A DNA stretch of 64,000 nt, from NCBI RefSeq assembly GCF_000739815.1, contig NZ_BBJJ01000019.1, positions 81,914 through 145,913 on the forward strand, given 5' to 3'. The notes below the pieces were generated by a model. The model saw only the letters and a program-made list of their open reading frames with translations. It was not told where the DNA came from and did no database searches. Every line of letters begins with the position of its first letter. Within the stretch, counting starts at the first letter, position 1. The DNA is from Paraburkholderia mimosarum LMG 23256 = NBRC 106338 (GTDB lineage: Bacteria; Pseudomonadota; Gammaproteobacteria; Burkholderiales; Burkholderiaceae). This document shows positions 43,201 through 51,735 of the stretch, piece by piece. Made by a program: the position numbers and the translations under genes.

Positions 43201-43648
43201 GCCCCTGCCCTCGCTTGGCGGCTTCGTGCTGATTCCGCGCGCCGGCTTGCGCTTCGCGTACTTCCACGGCGATGCGTTCAGCGAGTCGGGAGCGGGTGCG
43301 CAAAATCTGTCGGTCGGCACCGACAACATTCAGAGCGTGCAGCCGTATGCGCAACTGGCGCTGCGCTACGCGTTCGGCAGTGCGTCGACGCCGTCGAACA
43401 TGGAAGCGTATGTGGGCTACGCGTACGAAGCGGGCACCACGAATCGGGCAGTGTCGGTGAGCGCGCAGGACGGGACGCTGTTCACGGCCAATGGCGTACC
43501 GCTGCCACGCAACCTCGTTACGGCAGGCATCTCGTTGAATATGCGGGTGACGCGCTCGTTGTGGGTATCGGCCGCCTTCGACACCCTGCTCCACACCGCG
43601 AACGCGTCGATCAAGGCTGGCAGCATCAAAGTGGATTACCGGTTCTGA
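40205..43648 (+). CDS. Autotransporter adhesin with AIDA-type repeats
   Basis: A type Va secreted outer-membrane protein of 1147 residues from the TTG at 40205 (CAGGGAGACCACG just upstream); no ATG fits the signal peptide. An extended signal sequence (KLITYRRRFCVHRFGRRSKR, then LTALLLSSVMAHTW) precedes a passenger of 19-residue-type AIDA repeats (SGGTQTVASGGIATRNSVND and variants, residues about 75-620). A pertactin-like junction follows, with TLEVGDSAHTSATLGGDVVV and GGSVINAGIVSPGG. The C-terminal beta-barrel (about 880-1147) ends KVDYRF, with the terminal Phe needed by the BAM complex. The passenger is Gly/Ser/Thr/Val rich with almost no Cys. A role in adhesion or autoaggregation is expected for the family. 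Confidence 0.92.
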   Translation: MKLITYRRRFCVHRFGRRSKRISRLTALLLSSVMAHTWPGTAGAQKVVSAGQTAMGAGVPTGPGQAQWVMSVGTAISAVVNGATKQQGASSTAIGTTQTVVDGRTAAGTTLSNGVQYIASGGSATDTVISGLGAAPAIAQPGAITLTAVDPGALRISAIPSAPNGVTILVSSGGSVRSATLDAALQFVDSGGTATRNTIIGGVQLVNGGGTTFDNDVAGGVQIVNGSGSSATRNSLIGSVQVIDNGGAASHVAILGGVQCLDAGATATSNALTASYQFIGYASTATSNTLHFSAQDIGYRGTAKETTLDHSVQRVMSGGTAIGTSVNSASKQQVLGGSAVSTVINSGGTQTVASGGIATRNSVNDGGVQYVTSGGGVVDTVVSSGGEQYVAGGAATINVVDGGTQTITSGGLATSNTVLAQGAQYVAASGTATQTWVGGGGHQYVVGGAANGNTIDRGGAQIVASGGIATSNSINNGGVQYVASAGTAVSTTVNSGMQTVGAGGTVIGTTVNPGGAQYLTNGSLAANTTLNGGVQSVNAGGLANVTMVNAAGFQAVNDGALTNATVINNGGLQVVMAGGVTSGSVVNSGGKQNVLGTVVSATVDSGGTLMVGQGGTSGKLAGNTHNDGTIVFNLAGTYTYSGAFTGSGTLVDAHTGTLILNGASNAYSGATQVVAGTLEVGDSAHTSATLGGDVVVSQAGTLRGHGTIGGSVINAGIVSPGGSIGTTTIAGDYQQAANATLQVEISPTSASQLDVMGNATLAGTLAVVYDAGSNGASSVYGPGSVKLLKASSIDGRFSGAPLAIVQSGANLSYVTPSVTYKANEVDLLLTPNDTSIFTAMGSAVSQVAQATNAAILDRLSHLCRTHKGRNCIAGTDNVWIKATGDYSRTDNKGGVSGYSAHQYGFIAGYDHRIGRYDVGGTLAYSHVDVSEAHTPDTGTADSLRWAAYGAMWTGPVNLAATIGLGYDFIDQKRPFGTATGTASGSHNGLEVTAAAQASMPLPSLGGFVLIPRAGLRFAYFHGDAFSESGAGAQNLSVGTDNIQSVQPYAQLALRYAFGSASTPSNMEAYVGYAYEAGTTNRAVSVSAQDGTLFTANGVPLPRNLVTAGISLNMRVTRSLWVSAAFDTLLHTANASIKAGSIKVDYRF
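40431..42060 (+). repeat. AIDA-type coding repeats of the passenger domain
   Basis: Tandem degenerate units of about 57 bases, each coding a 19-residue piece built on xVxSGGxQxVxxGGxAxxT. Recurrent DNA phrases are AGCGGCGG and AACGGCGGCGTGCAGTA. The units form a beta-helix in the family. DNA identity between units is partial, which makes recombination and copy-number change possible, as in other AIDA genes. Confidence 0.85.
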
Positions 43649-43678
43649 GACGCAGGCTGAACTGCTTGGGAGACCGTC

Positions 43679-45427
43679 ATGACCTTACCGCTTTTTATCG
43701 CCTCGGGACTTGCGCTGGGCGTGACGCTCGCCGCGCCGGGCACGGCACTAGCCGATCCCGTCGATCCGCGGTCTGCGCCAGCGGCGGCCGATGCGCTCGC
43801 GCTGCCGCCGAGCGCCGTGGCGCGGCTCGCGCAGGCGAACCCTGGCGCCGACGCCATCGCCACCCAGGCGCGGCGGCCTCGCAACGCCGAGGAAGATCAG
43901 GAAGCCTACGCGGGCGACACACCCGCAAAGGCACACGAAGCCACCGGCACATCGCCGGGCGATGGTGCTAAAAACGATCTCGACGCCGACGACAGCGACA
44001 ACGCCGACGATGTGGACGACGTTGATGCGCGTGCATCGAAGTTGCCGCCGGGACTCGCCGACGACCGCAGCGAGGCGCCCCCAATCGACGGCAAGCCGAT
44101 TCCGCTCACCCTGTCGCCATTGCCAGAGGCCGAGATGGCAGCGGACGCCGCGGGCGCCGCGGCGGAGAAAGCCGCCCCGCCACCGCGGGCGGGCACACTC
44201 GCCGCCGGACCCGACGCACTGTCAACGGTCCCTGCGGCCTCATCCGCCGGAGCGCGGGCCGAAAGCCTGGCCACCGCGGCCGCCACCGGCGTCGACGAGC
44301 CCGCGCTCTCCTCACCGCTCGCACAGGAGTTAATCGCGGGCTTCTATTCGCGCATCAACGTGCTCGGCTACGGCATTATCCAGGACCCGGTAAACTCGGC
44401 GCTAAACCCGGACAACGCGCTCGCGATCCCGCGATACCAGTCGCAACTCACCTTGCGCCCCGACTTCAGCCTGAACTTCCGGAGACTCGAGCTCGGCATC
44501 AAGCCGCGATTCGAAGCCGACTGGAGCCGCGTGCAGAACGGCATCCATGGCGACACGGACCTCACGACCGCGACGGCGTACATCAACGAATGGATTGCAC
44601 GCTATCGTGTCACCGACCAGTTGCTCGTGAGCTATGGCCGCGAGAATCTGCAATGGGGACCATCGCAACTGCTCTCGCCGTCGAATCCGTTCAACCAGAA
44701 CAACGGCAAGAACAATCCGGCGATCGAGCAGCCGGGACTGGACTATGCGCGCGTTGTCGCGATACCGAACGCCTCGTTCACGGGCTCGTTCATCGCCAAC
44801 ACCGGCGCGGGCCGACTGAACGCCAGCGGCGAGGCCAGCGGCCCGTTCCATAAGGCCTACGCCACCAAGCTCGACTACACCGGCGAGAAGGCGTACTTCT
44901 CGCTGATCGTCTCCAAGCGCGATACGACGCCTTGGCGCATCGGATATTTCGCCGGCTGGAATGTCTCCGACGCACTGCTTCTTTACAGCGAAGGCAGTGC
45001 GGCGCTCTCCACGAATGCGGCACTCCCGCACCCTGACTACGATGTGCTGGCCGGCGCGACCTACACGCTAATGAACGGCGCGATGATCACGGGCGAATAC
45101 TTCCACCATAACGCGGGCTGCACCCATCAGAACATCGCGCAATGCATATCTCCGCTCGCCATCGATCCTACCAACCCCTACCCGCGCCGCGACTATCTGC
45201 TTCTCCAATACGTCGACACGAAGCTCGTGCGCAATGTGAGCCTCACCGTGCGCGTGATCCATGACCTCAACGATCACTCGACGCAGTTGCTGTCCGATGT
45301 CGAATATGAAGTCGGACAAAACTGGCTGATCTACTTCGTGCCGTCGGTGACGTTCGGGCCGAGCAGCACCGAATTCGGTAGCCTCGTGCGCTACTCCATC
45401 TTCGCGGGCGTTTCATTCACTTTCTGA
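43679..45427 (+). CDS. Outer-membrane beta-barrel protein with long low-complexity N-terminal region
   Basis: An exported protein of 582 residues. A signal peptide (MTLPLFIASGLALGVTLAAPGTALA) is followed by about 190 residues of Ala/Pro/Asp-rich, mostly acidic sequence (DLDADDSDNADDVDDVDARA). From about 215 a beta-barrel begins (AGFYSRINVLGYGIIQDP) and runs to the end (SIFAGVSFTF), finishing with Phe as barrel proteins do. Segments such as WIARYRVTDQLLVSYGRENLQWGPSQLLSPSNPF resemble phosphate-selective or capsule-assembly-type barrels, but no named family is sure. It starts 30 bp after the autotransporter with the same GGGAGACC ribosome-binding phrase, so the two form an operon. Confidence 0.83.
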   Translation: MTLPLFIASGLALGVTLAAPGTALADPVDPRSAPAAADALALPPSAVARLAQANPGADAIATQARRPRNAEEDQEAYAGDTPAKAHEATGTSPGDGAKNDLDADDSDNADDVDDVDARASKLPPGLADDRSEAPPIDGKPIPLTLSPLPEAEMAADAAGAAAEKAAPPPRAGTLAAGPDALSTVPAASSAGARAESLATAAATGVDEPALSSPLAQELIAGFYSRINVLGYGIIQDPVNSALNPDNALAIPRYQSQLTLRPDFSLNFRRLELGIKPRFEADWSRVQNGIHGDTDLTTATAYINEWIARYRVTDQLLVSYGRENLQWGPSQLLSPSNPFNQNNGKNNPAIEQPGLDYARVVAIPNASFTGSFIANTGAGRLNASGEASGPFHKAYATKLDYTGEKAYFSLIVSKRDTTPWRIGYFAGWNVSDALLLYSEGSAALSTNAALPHPDYDVLAGATYTLMNGAMITGEYFHHNAGCTHQNIAQCISPLAIDPTNPYPRRDYLLLQYVDTKLVRNVSLTVRVIHDLNDHSTQLLSDVEYEVGQNWLIYFVPSVTFGPSSTEFGSLVRYSIFAGVSFTF

Positions 45428-45452
45428 GGTCCGCAGACGGGCATGAGCCGCC

Positions 45453-45490
45453 CGTTTGCCCGTTTGCCCGTTTGCCCGCTTGCTTGTTTG
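45453..45490. repeat. Short tandem repeat CGTTTGCC
   Basis: Three perfect copies of the octamer CGTTTGCC (45453-45476) followed by a decayed fourth, in the gap between the convergent barrel gene and AraC regulator. It is prone to slippage; no function is evident. Confidence 0.8.
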
Positions 45491-45543
45491 CCGTTCAGGT
45501 CAGCGGTGCATGCCTTTGAAGGCGCAGCGACATGCGAGCGCGC

Positions 45544-46611
45544 CTAACGGACCGACTGCATGATGCGCGGCGCGAGCAGCGGCGCCACGTCCTTCGCCGG
45601 GAACTGCGGCGGTTCGGCCGCCATGCGCCGCGCGTCGGCGCGATAAGCGGTCGGCGTAGTTGCAAGATGTTGGCGCAATAGCTTCGAAAGCCGGCCGCCG
45701 CAGCCGATTCCACAGCGCTCCGCGATCTTGTCCACGGGCAGGTTCGTTTCGACGAGCAGGCGACAGCACATGTCGAGCCGCGCGTACGTCAGATACTCCG
45801 AAGGCGTCACACCTATCTCGATCTTGAACCGCCTCAAAAAATTGCGTTCGCTCATGGAGGCCACGCGTGCCGCCTCGCACATGAGGAGATGACGGTTTGC
45901 ATTCGCAACTATCCAGCGCGCCGACGCCCGGATACGTTCGCTCACAAAGTGCTCGGCGTTCTTGTGAACGATCGCTGCGAACTGCGTCTCGACGGGGGGA
46001 GCGACGGCCATCGCAATCTGATTGACGATGTCCGCACCGAGATCGGTCTGGATCACGTCGAGCGCCATGCGCAGCGGCCCCACGAAGCTAGCATACGTGG
46101 ACGCCAGGATAGATTGGGGCATCACATTGCGCGAGCCATGGCTGAACGGCCCTCCGCGATTCGATGGCGCGCCGCCGGCCGCATCAAGCAGCAGCAGTCC
46201 CTCTGCGATCGGAAAGGTCAGCCGACAGCGCGGCACAGCCTGGCGCAACCAGCCGACCAGCCGCTTATCGCCAAGCGCGTGGTGGGCGCCGACGCCCCCA
46301 ACAATAAATAGCGCGTAAAAGCCTTCGTCGTAATAGCACGCCTCGATACTCTCGGTCCAGATGACCGTCGTAGACGAGCTCGCAATCACCCCGCCTGTCG
46401 CGGAAAGCAGCCGCAGGTTGTAAATCACGCTATCGCTGCGAGAAGACCGCGACAGCGCGTTGGCCACCTCGAATGCACGCGCGACTGCGATGGCTTCCTG
46501 TGGCGCGAAACCGTTGAACAGCGTGATGCCGATCTGTCTGACCGTGCGAGCGCTGCGCGGGCCGCAAGCGCGATCAGACACCGTGCCGAAGACGTTGGAA
46601 AGGCGCTCCAT
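45544..46611 (-). CDS. AraC-family transcriptional regulator (GlxA-like)
   Basis: A 355-residue regulator from the ATG at 46611 (GGGGTAA box). A longer start at 46674 has no support. The N-terminal half is DJ-1/PfpI-like (RQIGITLFNGFAPQEAIAVARAFEVANAL, LFIVGGVGAHHALGDKRLVGWL). The C-terminal AraC domain reads RASARWIVANANRHLLMCEAARVASMSERNFLRRFKIEIGVTPSEYLTYARLDMCCRLLVETNLPVDKIAERCGIGCGGRLSKLLRQHL. It is convergent with the autotransporter/barrel operon and is a paralogue of the regulator at 38979. The two thus bracket the surface module. It probably acts on that module, on the lipid operon, or on both. Confidence 0.88.
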   Translation of the reverse strand: MERLSNVFGTVSDRACGPRSARTVRQIGITLFNGFAPQEAIAVARAFEVANALSRSSRSDSVIYNLRLLSATGGVIASSSTTVIWTESIEACYYDEGFYALFIVGGVGAHHALGDKRLVGWLRQAVPRCRLTFPIAEGLLLLDAAGGAPSNRGGPFSHGSRNVMPQSILASTYASFVGPLRMALDVIQTDLGADIVNQIAMAVAPPVETQFAAIVHKNAEHFVSERIRASARWIVANANRHLLMCEAARVASMSERNFLRRFKIEIGVTPSEYLTYARLDMCCRLLVETNLPVDKIAERCGIGCGGRLSKLLRQHLATTPTAYRADARRMAAEPPQFPAKDVAPLLAPRIMQSVR

Positions 46612-47121
46612 CTGATTTACCCCTGTTATGCGGGTGAACCGCCGCGTACGCTGTGCACTCGACGAGCACTGCAAGAGGAACCTGAAAATAACGCTACCTC
46701 CTTCTCCTCCCTTAGGAACGGTGTCAAGAAGACTTCGTAGGGGTTGTTAACCCATAACGCAACCTTGTTGCCTCGATCGACGGAACATCAGACGCGCCTT
46801 GGGCCTGCAGAGGTAGCGCGTTACGGCCGAGGTCGGTTTCCCGTGCGCCGTCGACTCCTCGTCGACCCGCGACACGGTCACCCCTAAGGCAGTCGCCCTG
46901 GAAAAGTCCGTTTAGTCGTCGAACGTACACACACCAGGCTGCATGATTTACGCCCTCCATGTATTCGCTTGAACGTCGCGCCGATCGCCCTTCATTGAAC
47001 TAAACAGTCTTTACTGGTGGCCGCACTACCTCCCGGAATGCATCCGAATACGATTGATCCATTACGCAACTCCGAGGATTTTTTACGTCTCATTCCGCAC
47101 TGAGGAAAATTATTTATTCGA

Positions 47122-47149
47122 TTGACATCGGAGTTTTATTAGATATGCA
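47122..47149 (+). promoter_or_regulatory. Candidate sigma-70 promoter in the AT-rich island
   Basis: TTGACA at 47122-47127 is a perfect -35 hexamer, followed after 16 bases by TATGCA (47144-47149) as a weak -10. The surroundings are AT-rich. No coding frame follows, so if real it would make a non-coding transcript. Confidence 0.4.
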
Positions 47150-47215
47150 TATGCAATAAAAAGAATTTTGAAAAAAGGGGCACCGCCGGAGCCAATTCAC
47201 CCCTAAAAGCCCTAC

Positions 47216-47263
47216 CACGGCTAACCCAAACGGCGATTCATCAGAAAACCGCTATTAGCCGTG
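47216..47263. repeat. Inverted repeat, 9-bp arms, 30-base loop
   Basis: CACGGCTAA at 47216-47224 pairs exactly with TTAGCCGTG at 47255-47263. It lies about 65 bases past the promoter-like pair, so a transcript from there would contain this stem. No T-tract follows directly. Confidence 0.6.
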
Positions 47264-48818
47264 CATCAAGCCTATTTTACGTGCTGCTGCGCTGCAGCAT
47301 AGCGAAGAATGGCCAATCTCGTTTGAGCATTGTCCGAAAAATAGGCATTGTTGGCGGAATATGACCAAAGCACTATTGTGGGTCAATTTAATGCAACTTT
47401 ATTGTGCAAGCCGGATACAGGAATCGCGAGGCCAGAACGAATCGCATTCAAACCACCGGGTGCCTGGAGGCCAGCGCAAAACAAACAAACTGTGATCAGC
47501 GCGCGAAGGATTCTGCAGATCACCATGAGCATCGTTCGCCGCTCCCGCTTCACTGACATGGACGGTTTCACCGGCAGCCCGAAGGCCCCATCCCGAGCCA
47601 GCGCCAGTACGCTGCAAAGACGAAGCGGCCGGTCACGTCGCGGATCTCACGGGACTTCCGGCGTTATCGCACACCACGGTCCGCAACGATACCGTCAAGT
47701 GTGGCGAACATGTCGAAAACGAACAGTTCCGGCTTAGGCCAGAGTTCAAGCCTGTTACCGGCATAAGCACCGGTACGCTTGTTGCCCCCTTCGCATTTCT
47801 CGGACCGAAGTACGACGCGACGCTGAAACATGGTTCGCAGTCGAAACAACAACCCGTAACGGCGGCAACTCCGAAGAGTCCCGTGTCTCGACAATATCCG
47901 CGCGTATGACGTGCCTCATGACGGGAAAGTGTGCAAACCGGCTTGTCAGATCGCCTCTCGGATGGGCGTTGAACAGCGAGCGTTGTTACGCGAGAGCGCC
48001 TCTGACATTCGAATTCAAGCTGGCCGGTGTGAGTTCGCTGTCACTCTCGCGACTTTCACCCTTACTTTGCCGAGGGCGGTCGCGAAAGTCCGGATACGCC
48101 AATCCTTGATCCGCCGGTACCCGCCGCAATGCCTACATGTTCGGCGGAGCACGTCATATGCGCGGATCTGATCTTAATCCAGATCGACGAGTGCACTCGA
48201 CAGTCCACCAGATCCAGTCACGATCATGCCGACGTTCGTACCGGGCACGACGTTACGGTATCAAGGAGGCGGTGCGCCGGGCTCCCTCCTCCCTCGCATT
48301 CGGCTTCGTGCACGCAAGTTGCCGGACGGCTCGCGGCCAGGAGCACCAGTTCGACGAGTCTCCATAAAATCTGACTGTTGAAATCGTCGAAAGCTGTTTT
48401 CGGGCGCTCTCCGTCAATGAGCGGTGGGGAGGAATCCATCGTGAGCTGCTAGCGCCGATGTAAAACTGAGCCGCAAAGGCAGGACGGAAACCTGGACTCC
48501 ATTGGAGATGGACCATGTCCCCGTACGAAGCCGCATTCGAGCGATTGAGCTCCACATGGAACCCAGAAAACGCATCGCAACTCCTGCCCGTCAGTTCAGC
48601 TACACCAGGCAATCCGGTAGCCCCTGATCGTCAAGCAGCCACAAGTCGTTCGCCGCCAAAATCAAGCAAGGACGTTTCGCGCACGTCATGTTTTAGCTAT
48701 CTTGTCCACATGGGAGGGGCACGCATCAAATTCGCTTTGCAATACTAACCAGAAGCTATTGGCGAGGCCCTCAGCATCATCTTGATGCTCAGGCCGCACT
48801 GAATTGTCGGAGGCTGCC

Positions 48819-50078
48819 ATGCAGGATACGCCGATCGAAGCCCTCTGCGTGCCGGAAACCGCACCTGCTGAAGCGGGAACCCGAATTCACCACGTCATCA
48901 GGGTGTGCAGGTCGGCGGCGGACTTCGCACGCCTGCGCCCAGCGTGGGACGCACTGGCCGCTAGCTGTCCGCCGGGCCTCGATTTCACCTATTGCGAAGT
49001 CGCTGCGGCCCGCGCCTTCGCGCTGGGGGCGACCGTCAGCGTTGCGCTGGTGAACGACGGCGCAGTGCTCGTCGCCCTCTGTCCGGTGATGATCGTGCGC
49101 CGGGGCGCGTACCGGGTTGCACGCGCGCTCGGCTGCGGGAACGACCAGGAGTACGCCGGCCCGATCGTCGCCGATCCAGGTGATGTAGGGCTCTACTCGG
49201 CCGCCCTCGAAGCGTTGTCCGGCGTCGGCGCCGACGTGCTGGAAATGGTTTTTGTCGAACGCGACAGCCCCCTTGCAACCGCGCTCGCGCATGTGCCGCA
49301 GTCGTGGGTGACGCGCGCGATACCGGAGCGCTGGCGTCGCGTGGACAGCTACTCGATCGGCCTCTCTGCGTTCCCTAGCTACGACGCCTTTATCGCCACG
49401 CGGCCGGAATCGCTGCGTGGGTCGCTGCGCCGCCGCGCGAGACGTCTCGCCGATCACGGTGCAGTTCAGTACGGCTGGTGTCAGGACGCCGATGACGCCC
49501 GCGAGGTGCTGACCTGGCTATTTGCGAACAAGCGTCGCTGGGCTATTGCGCGCGGTTTTGGCACGGCGTTTCTCATGGATGACCGGGTGCGCGACTTTTT
49601 CATCGACGTCGCGGGACGGATCGATCTCGTGGCAACGCCGCTCGTCTTCTTTGTGAAACTGAACGGCAAACCGGTTGCCGCTTCGGTCAACCTGGTCGGA
49701 CCGCGCTGCATCGAGTACTTCATCACGACCTACGACGAGTCGTACGCCGCGTTTTCGGTCGGCAATCTGCTCGTCGACAGCATCGTGCGCTGGGCGCACG
49801 AAAGCGGCCGCGATGTGGACTTTCGCCCGTTCTTTTCCACCTACAAGGAGCGCTGGGCAAGCCGGAAGAGCTGGTACGAGTCTCATTTCGTCATTCTAAC
49901 GTTACGCGGAAGGCTGGTCGAATTGCCGCTCGCGGCGCAGCAGCTTCGCCGGGTCGTTCGCAAGCTTATCGCGCTTGCCGACGACAGGTTTTTCGGCCTC
50001 GGCACGATGCTGCGGGCGCGACGCGGCACATCGAAGAGCGACGAAGGCCGGGGTACGGCTTGCCGTACGCACTGGTAG
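48819..50078 (+). CDS. GNAT-fold acyltransferase, FemAB/CelD (BioF2-like) family
   Basis: A 419-residue protein from the ATG at 48819, with a GGAGG box five bases upstream. It follows the pattern of the FemAB/CelD-type acetyltransferase-like family: an N-terminal GNAT half (VCRSAADFARLRPAWDALAASCPPGLDFTYCEVAAA) and a C-terminal GNAT half with RGSLRRRARRLADHGAVQYGWCQDADDAREVLTWLFANKRRW, then LVFFVKLNGKPVAASVNLVGPRCIEYFITTYDESYAAFSVGNLLVDSIVRWA. Members often sit in exopolysaccharide or cellulose gene sets and are thought to acylate sugars or amino groups. No such genes are next to it here, so the role stays open. Confidence 0.85.
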   Translation: MQDTPIEALCVPETAPAEAGTRIHHVIRVCRSAADFARLRPAWDALAASCPPGLDFTYCEVAAARAFALGATVSVALVNDGAVLVALCPVMIVRRGAYRVARALGCGNDQEYAGPIVADPGDVGLYSAALEALSGVGADVLEMVFVERDSPLATALAHVPQSWVTRAIPERWRRVDSYSIGLSAFPSYDAFIATRPESLRGSLRRRARRLADHGAVQYGWCQDADDAREVLTWLFANKRRWAIARGFGTAFLMDDRVRDFFIDVAGRIDLVATPLVFFVKLNGKPVAASVNLVGPRCIEYFITTYDESYAAFSVGNLLVDSIVRWAHESGRDVDFRPFFSTYKERWASRKSWYESHFVILTLRGRLVELPLAAQQLRRVVRKLIALADDRFFGLGTMLRARRGTSKSDEGRGTACRTHW

Positions 50079-51068
50079 ACCCTGCTGACGCATTTCCGGA
50101 GATCACCTAAGGCACGCGCCCTTCCTCGACGTGCATTCATGCACACGAAGATGCGCGGCCGTTAGCGCCGCATCCAGCGCATCATATCGGCCTGCGGCCC
50201 TAAACCTCAATACGTTGAACGACGAAAGGCGCTCGCTCCTTGGTGGGCAAGGGTACATTCTATGCCGCGAAACGGGTCATGGTCCTGTCCGAAACGGATG
50301 ATTTATGGCGTCCCGGACAGTATGATTCCCGCTCAAACAGTCCAATGGTATGTACGCTCTTTTGCCGTCGCTGCGAATCTCGATGCGGTTTATGCGCCTA
50401 TCGAATGCACAAGCGGGCGCCGTCCGAGCGAAGACTGATTCGCGATGAACCACGATCCGAAAAGAATGGAATCCCTTAAAGTTTCTTCGCGGGCCTGCAC
50501 GCAAGTCCGATGAGGACCGGACTGCGCGGAGAACGGCGCGGACAGTTCGCCGGCGAGCGACAACGAACAATGGCGGGCTTGCCTGCCCGACCTTGCGCGA
50601 TTGTTCTCACGAGAACCATTGACGGAGAGGGAAGATGGACTTCAGGAACGGTGCGGGCGCCGATTCCATGGGCCCGTGCTCCCGCCAATGCGCCAGCGCG
50701 CAAGGCGCGCGCCGCGAGGACGCCAGAAAACGGGCATCCGTCGTGCTTGAGCACCAACGGTTCAATTGCGCTGTCCATTTGCCGCAGCGTTCACGCCAGT
50801 TCCCGCGGGCAATGGCACGCCAGAGCGGCCGAAAGTGCCGTTCCGCCCTTGTAAGACCTGGTGCCGCGTTGCAAGTTGTACCAGCCCGCTTCACCGGTCG
50901 TGGGCAGACGGAGACACTGGACGTCGGTCTCTTACGGGCCGGCGCCCCGGTTCAACGTCGTCGACACCTATACGCGAGGCCTCCATTCCCGAACGCTCTC
51001 TCGGTGTCCGGCGACGATTCGCGCTGGGCTCACCGCTGAGAATACGTGCAAAACAGGCACTCATTCCC
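50079..51068. other. Intergenic stretch, no clear gene
   Basis: Almost 1 kb between the acyltransferase and a small lipoprotein gene. Several frames of 80-150 codons overlap on both strands. One at 50635 has a GGAGAGGGAAG box but its Arg-rich sequence looks like an out-of-frame reading. I see no motif, tRNA or repeat here. Confidence 0.45.
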
Positions 51069-51215
51069 TCACTGACTGGCACCAGTGGCGCTGCTTGCCG
51101 CAGCCGGTGTGCTGCTCATGCCAGTGTCGCTGCCCTGTGCACTGGTATTGTCTGCGCGTTTGCATCCTGCTGCCGACAGCAGTGCCACCAGCACTGCGAA
51201 CACAATCCTTAGCAT
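51069..51215 (-). CDS. Small lipoprotein
   Basis: A 48-residue secreted lipoprotein candidate: MLRIVFAVLVALLSAAGCKR gives a lipobox LSAAGC with Cys18 as the lipid anchor. The mature part is a short Ser/Thr/Ala-rich tail (NTSAQGSDTGMSSTPAAASS). An AGGAG box lies 12 bases upstream of this ATG; the ATG at 51227 would be directly against that box and so is less likely. It resembles the many tiny lipoproteins of Burkholderia, whose roles are unknown. Confidence 0.65.
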   Translation of the reverse strand: MLRIVFAVLVALLSAAGCKRADNTSAQGSDTGMSSTPAAASSATGASQ

Positions 51216-51396
51216 GCTGCGTCTCATCTCCTGCTCCGATAGTAGCGGTCCCATGAGATAGCGAGCAACGTTCATGCCGCGGTGGGCAACGGGCGCGGCC
51301 CCGCAGTGCGTAGGCCCGGTGCAGCCGTTCAAACGAACCTGAACCCATCGCAGCCCACCTTGTCCCTTGCTTTACTTTGATACGGTGCCGCGCTCG

Positions 51397-51645
51397 TCAT
51401 GCAACGACGTACGCAGCGTATGCCTTGCGCGCGGTGCACGCGAAGGCGCGCTGCGAGCAGGTGGGATTCAGCTTTACCCGAGCCTTCACTCCCCCCTTGC
51501 CCGATGCCTCCGCCGTGCGACCTGCCACGATGAACTGCAAGTCGACATCCGCCTTTCGCAAGACGCCTAATAACTTTGCAAGGCCACCCGGTTTGTCGTC
51601 GATGGCAGCTGCCCAAACATCGACACGTTCCACGCTCAGTTCCAT
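51397..51645 (-). pseudogene. ACT-domain protein, 3' part decayed
   Basis: Starts MELSVERVDVWAAAIDDKPGG, followed by LAKLLGVLRKADVDLQFIVAGRTAEASGKG. This is the first half of an ACT (amino-acid-binding) domain, with a very good GGAGG box upstream of the ATG at 51645. After residue 50 the sequence turns into low-value residues (GVKARVKLNPTCSQ) where the family continues VFVTP. The intact relatives are about twice as long. A frameshift or deletion has destroyed the second half. It may still be translated as a short peptide. Confidence 0.5.
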
Positions 51646-51735
51646 GGCAGTCCCTCCCGAATCGGATCTCGTTAGAAAATCTATTCCACGGACGGCACGC
51701 GGGCATGGCAGGCGGCGTAATGCAAGGTCTGCGGG

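Larger units (their letters stand above)
46612..48818. other. Large gene-poor region, partly AT-rich
   Basis: About 2.2 kb without a supportable gene. All frames are short, overlap on both strands, and lack family motifs. One plus-strand frame at 48515-48748 (MSPYEAAFERLSSTWNPENA) has a GGAG box but nothing else. The segment 47080-47180 is strikingly AT-rich for this genome and holds a promoter-like pair and an inverted repeat, listed separately. The region may be old transferred DNA in decay, or a non-coding RNA locus. Confidence 0.5.

Noticed and set aside
41018..43594. Minus-strand 858-codon frame
   Set aside because: Antisense to the autotransporter; its Arg/Ala/Val repeats mirror the AIDA repeats.
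40205..43648. Possible CRISPR-like array in the regular repeats
   Set aside because: The repeats are in-frame coding units of about 57 bases with drifting sequence and no unique spacers; they are AIDA-type protein repeats.
46724..46960. Minus-strand 78-codon frame in the gene-poor region
   Set aside because: No ribosome-binding site, no family motif, composition like random GC-rich DNA.
48515..48748. Plus-strand 77-codon frame with a GGAG box
   Set aside because: Low-complexity Ser/Pro sequence, no homologous pattern; kept only as a mention in the region entry.
50635..51039. Plus-strand 134-codon frame with GGAGAGGGAAG box
   Set aside because: Arg/Ala-rich sequence with no secondary-structure logic; competing minus-strand frame equally poor.
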